From contig CALCHC010000019.1 in assembly GCA_937901335.1 (NCBI GenBank), positions 1 through 27,931 of the forward strand: a stretch of DNA of 27,931 nucleotides, in the 5' to 3' direction. Positions 23,431 to 27,931 of this stretch are shown here, piece after piece (the stretch's first letter is position 1; the number at the start of each line of letters is the position of its first letter). Below the pieces are notes generated by a model. It was not told the DNA's origin. It saw nothing but the letters and a program-made list of their open reading frames with translations, and made no database searches. The translations under genes were made by a program, and so were the position numbers. The stretch comes from an uncultured Phascolarctobacterium sp. GTDB lineage: Bacteria > Bacillota > Negativicutes > Acidaminococcales > Acidaminococcaceae.

Positions 23431-23474
23431 TTGACTTTTCAATATTAGTTTGTATAATTCTAATTAGGAATTAT
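23431..23474 (+). promoter_or_regulatory. Promoter with Per/Fur-box-like palindrome
   Basis: TTGACT (23431-23436) and TATAAT (23453-23458) have a 16-base spacer. A palindrome ATAATTC-TAATTAG-GAATTAT (23454-23474) covers the -10 and the region just downstream. It resembles the AT-rich inverted repeat of Per and Fur boxes, so autoregulation by the adjacent Fur-family protein is likely. Confidence 0.65.
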
Positions 23475-23494
23475 TTTCATAAAGGATGGTGCAA

Positions 23495-23899
23495 ATGGCT
23501 AAGAGAAATACTATTCAAAGACAGCTGGTTATTGCTGCTGTACGTTTTTTGGCAGATCATCCTACTGCTGAAGAAGTGTATGATCGTATCACCATGGAAT
23601 ATCCTGATATCAGCAAGGGAACTGTTTATCGCAACCTGAACTCTTTAGTTGAGAGTGGTTTGCTTGGCAAAGTTTCCGTACCCAGTGGTGCTGATCGTTT
23701 TGACCATATTTTGGCAAGACATTACCATATTAAATGTACCCATTGCGGTAAATTTATGAATGTTGAAAACTTTGATTACTTCCATGATTTAGACGATAAA
23801 CTGGCAACTGCTACTGGTTTCAAAATGGAACATCACGATATCGTATTTAGTGGTTTATGCCCCGAATGTCAAAAGCATCAAGGAGCAGAAGCTAAATAA
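23495..23899 (+). CDS. Fur-family metalloregulator, PerR-like
   Basis: A 134-residue repressor that senses iron or peroxide. It has a winged helix (HPTAEEVYDRI...SKGTVYRNLNSLVESGLL), the metal-binding region FDHILARHYHIKC, and four zinc cysteines: CTHC (81 and 84) and CPEC near the end. Against the B. subtilis PerR sequence as I remember it, D70, H76 and H78 match D85, H91 and H93, but the D104 position is N89, so PerR versus Fur is not certain. The start is ATG 23495, with AAAGG nine bases upstream; ATG 23486 abuts the AAAGG. Its likely targets are its own promoter and the rubrerythrin gene 58 bases downstream. Confidence 0.85.
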   Translation: MAKRNTIQRQLVIAAVRFLADHPTAEEVYDRITMEYPDISKGTVYRNLNSLVESGLLGKVSVPSGADRFDHILARHYHIKCTHCGKFMNVENFDYFHDLDDKLATATGFKMEHHDIVFSGLCPECQKHQGAEAK

Positions 23900-23957
23900 T
23901 AAATTTGTTAACAAGACCTTTTAGGTCGCAAATAAGTTTTTAGAGGAGGATTCTATT

Positions 23958-24497
23958 ATGGAATTGAAAGGTACTAAAACTGAACAAAATTTGTGGACTG
24001 CATTTGCTGGTGAATCCCAAGCAAGAGTAAAATATGGCTACTATGCTAGCGCAGCTAAAAAAGAAGGCTACAACCAAATCGCTGCTTTCTTTGAAGAAAC
24101 TTCTGGCAACGAAAAAGAGCATGCTAAATTGTGGTTCAAAGCTTTGCACGGTGGCAAAGTTCCCAACACCATCGAAAACTTGAAAGATGCTGCTGCTGGC
24201 GAAAACTACGAATGGACCGAAATGTACGCTGAATTTGCTCAAACTGCAAAAGAAGAAGGCTTCGCTGAATTGGCTCGCCTCTTTGAAGAAGTTGGCAAAA
24301 TCGAAAAAGAACACGAAGAAAGATATCGTGCACTTTTGGCTAACATCGAAAATGACCGCGTGTTCAAACGTGAAGAAAAACAAGTTTGGATTTGCACCAA
24401 CTGCGGTAAAATCATTGTAAGCGAACAAGCTCCGGAAAAATGCCCGGTTTGCGATCATCCGAAAGGATACTTCGAAATCCGTGCCGTAAACTACTAA
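23958..24497 (+). CDS. Rubrerythrin
   Basis: A 179-residue cytoplasmic peroxidase of anaerobes that reduces hydrogen peroxide to water using a diiron centre and electrons from rubredoxin. The ferritin-like four-helix part supplies iron ligands in GES (E19), NEKEH (E52, H55), EMYAEF (E88, E92) and EKEH (E116, H119). The C-terminal rubredoxin-like domain has C146, C149, C162 and C165 (CTNC...CPVC). AGAGGAGG precedes the ATG. It is adjacent to the Fur-family regulator, a common peroxide-stress pairing, and is followed by a strong terminator. Confidence 0.95.
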   Translation: MELKGTKTEQNLWTAFAGESQARVKYGYYASAAKKEGYNQIAAFFEETSGNEKEHAKLWFKALHGGKVPNTIENLKDAAAGENYEWTEMYAEFAQTAKEEGFAELARLFEEVGKIEKEHEERYRALLANIENDRVFKREEKQVWICTNCGKIIVSEQAPEKCPVCDHPKGYFEIRAVNY

Positions 24498-24509
24498 GAT
24501 TTCATAAAG

Positions 24510-24538
24510 CGCTCTGGTTTAGACCAGAGCGTTTTTTT
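24510..24538 (+). terminator. Terminator after rubrerythrin
   Basis: A perfect 9-bp stem, CGCTCTGGT (24510-24518) and ACCAGAGCG (24523-24531), with the tetraloop TTAG is followed by seven T residues. It is a textbook intrinsic terminator. Confidence 0.92.
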
Positions 24539-24539
24539 A

Positions 24540-24548
24540 TGTTATAAT
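24540..24548 (+). promoter_or_regulatory. Extended -10 promoter of the rlmD-type gene
   Basis: TGT-TATAAT (TG one base before the -10 box at 24543-24548) lies 33 bases before the methyltransferase start and directly after the terminator. Any -35 would sit inside the terminator stem and is not recognisable, which fits an extended -10 promoter. Confidence 0.5.
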
Positions 24549-24580
24549 CTAAGTAACTTTAAAATGGAGAGGTGTGCCTT

Positions 24581-25972
24581 ATGAAAGCAAACATTCCCGT
24601 ACAAAAGGGTGAAGTTATAGAGATAAATATTACCGGTTTAGGAAGCAGTGGTGAAGGTGTTGGCAAATACCAAGGCTTTACTGTGTTCGTACCTGGTGCA
24701 TTGCCTACCGAAACTATAAAAGCAAAAGTAGTACTGGTTAAGAAAAATTACGCAAGTGCAAGAATTGAAGAAATCCTTGTGCCTTCTGCAGAACGTGTGG
24801 AACCTGCTTGCCCCGTTTATAAACAATGTGGTGGTTGCCAGCTGCAACACTTGTCCTATGCAGGTCAATTACAAATGAAAGAACAACAAGTTCGTGATGC
24901 GCTTACTCGTATTGGTCATTTAGATACAGAAGTACTGCCTGTAATGGGTTGCGCTAATCCTTGGAACTATCGCAACAAAATGCAGTTCCCTGCTGCAATG
25001 GGTGCAGAAGGTAAAATCGAAATTGGTTGTTACGCAACTGCAACTCACAGCGTTGTAGATACTGAAGGTTGCTTGATTCAAAAAGAAGCTAACAACCAAG
25101 TACTGATGGCAGTGCGTAAATGGATGCAAAAGTTTAACGTAACTGCTTATGATGAAAAAACTGGCAAAGGTTTGGTGCGTCACGTAATGAGCCGTGTTGG
25201 CGTACACAGCGGTGAAGTTATGGCAGTACTCATTACTTCTGCTTACGATATCCCCAATAAAAAAGAGCTTATCGATATTTTGGTACAAAACGTACCTGGT
25301 TTGGTAAGCGTTATCCAAAATATCAATAAGAAACCGACTAATATCATCATGGGTAACAAGACTCGCGTTATTCATGGCAAACCGAATATTAAAGACAGCT
25401 TGGGTGCTTTAAGCTTTAACGTATCCGCTCAATCTTTCTTCCAAGTAAACAGCGAGCAAGCAGAAAAACTTTATAACAAAGCTTTGGAATATGCTGCACT
25501 TACTGGTAACGAAACCGTTGTTGACGTTTATTGCGGTACTGGTACAATCTCCCTGTATATGGCAAAACACGCGAAAAAGGTTTACGGTATCGAAATTGTT
25601 GCGCCTGCTATCGAAGACGCTAAGAAAAATGCAGTTGCTAATGGTTGCTCCAATGCAGAATTCATCTTAGGCGATGCTGCGGTAGAACTGCCTGCACTTT
25701 TGGAAAGCGGTGTTTCTCCTGACGTAATTATGCTTGACCCGCCCCGTGCCGGTTGCGAAGAACGTGTTCTTGCAGCAATTTGCAAAGTAAAACCGGAACG
25801 CATTGTTTACGTTTCCTGCAATCCTGCTTCTTTGGCACGCGATATGGCGTACTTGGAACAAAATGGTTACAAAGCAACTATAGTTCAACCGGTAGACCTT
25901 TTCGCTGCTACCCACCATATTGAAAATGTTGCGTTGATAGTTAAAGGCATAGTATCTGATGAAAAGAGTTGA
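24581..25972 (+). CDS. rlmD: 23S rRNA (uracil-5-)-methyltransferase, RlmD/RlmCD type
   Basis: It transfers a methyl group from SAM to a uracil C5 in 23S rRNA (U1939-type; Firmicute members may also act at U747). The 463-aa protein has an N-terminal TRAM domain (about 8-66), an iron-sulphur cluster site with C77, C83, C86 and C164 (CPVYKQCGGC and GC), the SAM loop DVYCGTGTI (315-323), DPPRAG (386-391), the catalytic C413 in VSCNPASLARD, and the general base E448 in HHIENVALI. The start is ATG 24581, following GGAGAGG by eight bases. Its exact rRNA position is not readable from the sequence, hence the tentative symbol. Confidence 0.9.
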   Translation: MKANIPVQKGEVIEINITGLGSSGEGVGKYQGFTVFVPGALPTETIKAKVVLVKKNYASARIEEILVPSAERVEPACPVYKQCGGCQLQHLSYAGQLQMKEQQVRDALTRIGHLDTEVLPVMGCANPWNYRNKMQFPAAMGAEGKIEIGCYATATHSVVDTEGCLIQKEANNQVLMAVRKWMQKFNVTAYDEKTGKGLVRHVMSRVGVHSGEVMAVLITSAYDIPNKKELIDILVQNVPGLVSVIQNINKKPTNIIMGNKTRVIHGKPNIKDSLGALSFNVSAQSFFQVNSEQAEKLYNKALEYAALTGNETVVDVYCGTGTISLYMAKHAKKVYGIEIVAPAIEDAKKNAVANGCSNAEFILGDAAVELPALLESGVSPDVIMLDPPRAGCEERVLAAICKVKPERIVYVSCNPASLARDMAYLEQNGYKATIVQPVDLFAATHHIENVALIVKGIVSDEKS

Positions 25973-25979
25973 TTAATAT

Positions 25980-26375
25980 ATGGTTGGTTATAGAATATTT
26001 AGCTTGCGTAAAGAACGTAATTTAACACAAATGGAATTAGGTAAAGTTGTAGGTGTTGGTAGAACTACAATAAATGGTTACGAGAATAACAAAATAAGTC
26101 CGCCACAAGATAAGTTATTAAAAATGGCAGAGTTTTTTGATGTATCTGTTGATTATTTAGTTGGAATTTCTCCAGTAAGAAAAGAAAGTGATAAAAAAGA
26201 TTTTCAAAATGATATTGGAAAACAGATGCAAATAGTAGCTGAAATGCTTTCTACTAATAAAACTGTATATTTTAATGGGAAAAAACTATCGACAAATGAG
26301 AAATGTGCATTAAGTAATTTTATCTCAAGTAATATTGAGATGCTTAGAGCATTAATGCATGATTTAAAAGATTAA
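25980..26375 (+). CDS. XRE-family transcriptional regulator
   Basis: A 131-residue regulator with an HTH_3 domain in residues 4-62 (FSLRKERNLTQMELGKVVGVGRTTINGYENNKISPPQDKLLKMAEFFDVSVDYLVG). The C-terminal half (KDFQNDIGKQMQIVAEMLSTNKTVYFNGKKLSTNEKCALSNFISSNIEMLRALM) resembles dimerisation parts of phage and mobile-element repressors. It starts eight bases after the rlmD-type stop with no good ribosome binding site, and is AT-richer than its neighbours. That suggests either read-through translation or a recently acquired gene. Target genes are unknown. Confidence 0.82.
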   Translation: MVGYRIFSLRKERNLTQMELGKVVGVGRTTINGYENNKISPPQDKLLKMAEFFDVSVDYLVGISPVRKESDKKDFQNDIGKQMQIVAEMLSTNKTVYFNGKKLSTNEKCALSNFISSNIEMLRALMHDLKD

Positions 26376-26390
26376 TATGTGAGGTATGTT

Positions 26391-26801
26391 ATGATAAAAC
26401 CGATTATGCGTGACGTACTGTTTTTAGGGCAAAAATCTGAGCTTGCAACAGTAAAAGATAAAAATATTGCAGTAGATTTACTTGATACATTACAAGCTAA
26501 CGCAGACAGTTGTGTTGGTATGGCGGCGAATATGATTGGTGAACGTAAACGCATTATTGTATTCAATGTTGGTAAGACTAATGTGGTAATGTTCAACCCT
26601 GTAATCGTGAAAAAGGATAAGCCTTATGAAACTGAAGAAGGTTGCCTTTCTTTGATTGGTGAACGCGCTTGCACTCGCTACGAAAATATTGAGGTTGAAT
26701 ACCAAGATATTAAGATGCGTAAGCAACGCAGTAAGTTCAGTGGTTTTACTGCACAAATCATTCAACATGAATGTGACCATCTTGAGGGGATAATTATATA
26801 A
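26391..26801 (+). CDS. Peptide deformylase, divergent
   Basis: A 136-residue metallo-enzyme of the peptide deformylase fold, which removes the formyl group from new proteins. The metal site is intact: EEGCLS (cysteine at about 85) and QHECDH (126-130) supply the Cys and two His ligands and the catalytic Glu. Motif 1, normally GxGxAAxQ, reads CVGMAANMIG, so Met replaces the usual Gln. A subfamily with GMAANMIG occurs in many Firmicutes, so the change is not private to this gene. The protein is also short compared with classical Def (about 150-180 aa). The start is ATG 26391, with GAGG six bases upstream. It lies just after the XRE gene. Confidence 0.85.
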   Translation: MIKPIMRDVLFLGQKSELATVKDKNIAVDLLDTLQANADSCVGMAANMIGERKRIIVFNVGKTNVVMFNPVIVKKDKPYETEEGCLSLIGERACTRYENIEVEYQDIKMRKQRSKFSGFTAQIIQHECDHLEGIII

Positions 26802-26803
26802 TT

Positions 26804-26950
26804 ATGAATAAGAAATTTATAATAGAGAATCTACAAATTTCAGAACAACAAGTTAAAGATGGAAAAGTATTAGATGCACAAGAACAATTGGAAAAATTAA
26901 AAGTTAAATATGGATTATGTGATGAAAACAATGATGCAAAGAAAGGATGA
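26804..26950 (+). CDS. 48-residue small ORF after peptide deformylase
   Basis: The frame encodes MNKKFIIENLQISEQQVKDGKVLDAQEQLEKLKVKYGLCDENNDAKKG. It begins two bases after the deformylase stop, with GAGGGG upstream at a rather long spacing, and ends six bases before the radical SAM start. The charged helical pattern and ending KVKYGL recall small antitoxin-type proteins, but no partner toxin is adjacent. I cannot assign a family. Confidence 0.5.
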   Translation: MNKKFIIENLQISEQQVKDGKVLDAQEQLEKLKVKYGLCDENNDAKKG

Positions 26951-26956
26951 TACATT

Positions 26957-27931
26957 TTGAAAATTGCTAAGAAAGATGCCCTGATGTGGTTTAGATTTTT
27001 TGCTCAACTTCCCGATGATGAAGAATTGATGCCCAAACAAATGGAGCTTGTTTACGCTACCTTTGCGCAAATTGAAGATGCAATTGAAGCACGTAATGAA
27101 AAGCTTTTAAGTGAAATTAAAGGCTTGCAATCTATTAATGGCAGAACTTATTTTGTAGGTAAGGCTGATAAATTTGCTCGTGGTTGCCGCTCCTGCCTTA
27201 CTGGTACTGGCTTGACTGCCATCCGTAAAACTAACAAATGCAATATTAAATGCAAGTTCTGCTATAACTACGGTGATTTAGAAAACATTATGCCTATTGG
27301 CGAAGGTATGTGGGAAATTGGCGGTACTCGCTACTATGAACGCGATATTGATTTGCTGCTTTCCGTTCAAGAAAAACCTACCGGTATTTCTTACGTGTAC
27401 CTTGAACCTTTTATGGAAATTGAAAAATACTACAGCATTATTCGCAAATTTAGCGAAGCTGGTATTCACCAACATATGTACACCAACGGCACTCTTGCTA
27501 ACGAAGAAAATCTGAAAGCTTTGGGCGAAGCTGGTCTTGATGAATTGCGCTTTAATTTGGGTGCTACCAACTGCAACGACAAAGTTATCGATGCTATTGG
27601 TATTGCTAAAAAATACATCAAACACGTTGGTATCGAAACTCCTATGACTCCGGAGTTTTACGAAACCTTCTTCCAAAAGAAAGACCGCATTTTGGCAACT
27701 GGTGTAGATTTCATTAACTGCGCAGAACTGCATTTGAACGCTAATAATATTGAAAACTATGCAGGCGAAAGCATGTATATCTATCGTCAAGGCTACATCT
27801 CTCCTATCTGGAGTAGAGAACTTACTTTGAAGCTGATGAAGATTGCTGACGAAGAAGGTTGGGATATTGCAATTCACGATTGCGCAAACCGTACTAAATT
27901 TGCTCGCGGTATGAACTTGGGCGCTAAAGAA
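26957..27931 (+). CDS. Radical SAM protein, C-terminus beyond the window
   Basis: An open frame of 325 codons has no stop before the window edge, so it is partial at the 3' end. It starts with TTG at 26957 behind AAAGGA (nine-base spacer), reading MKIAKKDALMWFRFFAQLPDD. The CxxxCxxC motif that holds the radical 4Fe-4S cluster is CNIKCKFC (C95, C99, C102), followed by YNYGDLE. An additional pair, GCRSC (77 and 80), precedes it. A TIM-barrel-like segment (YVYLEPFMEIEKYYSIIRKFSEAGIHQHMYTNGTLANEENLKAL...) follows. The substrate is not evident. Confidence 0.85.
   Translation, partial: MKIAKKDALMWFRFFAQLPDDEELMPKQMELVYATFAQIEDAIEARNEKLLSEIKGLQSINGRTYFVGKADKFARGCRSCLTGTGLTAIRKTNKCNIKCKFCYNYGDLENIMPIGEGMWEIGGTRYYERDIDLLLSVQEKPTGISYVYLEPFMEIEKYYSIIRKFSEAGIHQHMYTNGTLANEENLKALGEAGLDELRFNLGATNCNDKVIDAIGIAKKYIKHVGIETPMTPEFYETFFQKKDRILATGVDFINCAELHLNANNIENYAGESMYIYRQGYISPIWSRELTLKLMKIADEEGWDIAIHDCANRTKFARGMNLGAKE

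Overview
The window looks like chromosome from a low-to-medium-GC anaerobic Firmicute. The uvrB-uvrA-uvrC gene order, strong AGGAGG-type ribosome binding sites, GTG/TTG starts, a single-chain rubredoxin, a rubrerythrin next to a PerR/Fur regulator, and the style of the peptide deformylase and RlmD proteins all fit Negativicutes or Clostridia. Negativicutes (for example Phascolarctobacterium-like gut bacteria) is a guess from protein style, not a demonstrated placement.

Layout. (1) About 60-1770: an ISL3-type insertion sequence with complex ends built from repeated motifs. (2) 1838-4821, minus strand: a neurotransmitter:sodium symporter (NSS) family transporter and a fatty-acyl/acyl-CoA ligase. 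(3) 4962-12429, plus strand: a tight DNA-repair run, exonuclease III, uvrB, uvrA, uvrC, followed by a separately promoted 53-residue rubredoxin at 12514. (4) 12700-17900: an accessory, AT-richer stretch with a RelE/ParE-type toxin-antitoxin pair, a macrodomain-HTH protein, a VWA-domain protein behind a hairpin that masks its Shine-Dalgarno sequence, a roughly 200-bp long-range palindrome, a GmrSD-like DUF262/DUF1524 protein, a MITE-like palindrome and a secreted septoil-knot repeat protein. (5) 18014-22698: a DcuC-type carrier, a CapA-like metallophosphoesterase, a small acidic unknown protein, a zinc-ribbon protein and an AbgA-like M20 amidohydrolase. (6) 22786-24497: a secreted two-repeat protein, a PerR/Fur-family regulator with a palindrome on its own promoter, and rubrerythrin, i.e. 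an oxidative-stress cluster. (7) 24581-27931: RlmD-type 23S rRNA methyltransferase, an XRE regulator, a divergent peptide deformylase, a 48-residue small ORF and a radical SAM protein that runs off the window.

How the genes work together. The repair run gives nucleotide excision repair (UvrABC) plus AP-site repair. Rubredoxin, rubrerythrin and the Fur-family protein form a classic anaerobe peroxide defence. The carrier plus M20 hydrolase suggest uptake and hydrolysis of a dicarboxylate or acyl-amino-acid substrate. The most unusual region is 12.8-17.9 kb, which resembles a small stress/defence island with several structured DNA or RNA elements. No tRNA, rRNA or CRISPR array was seen.
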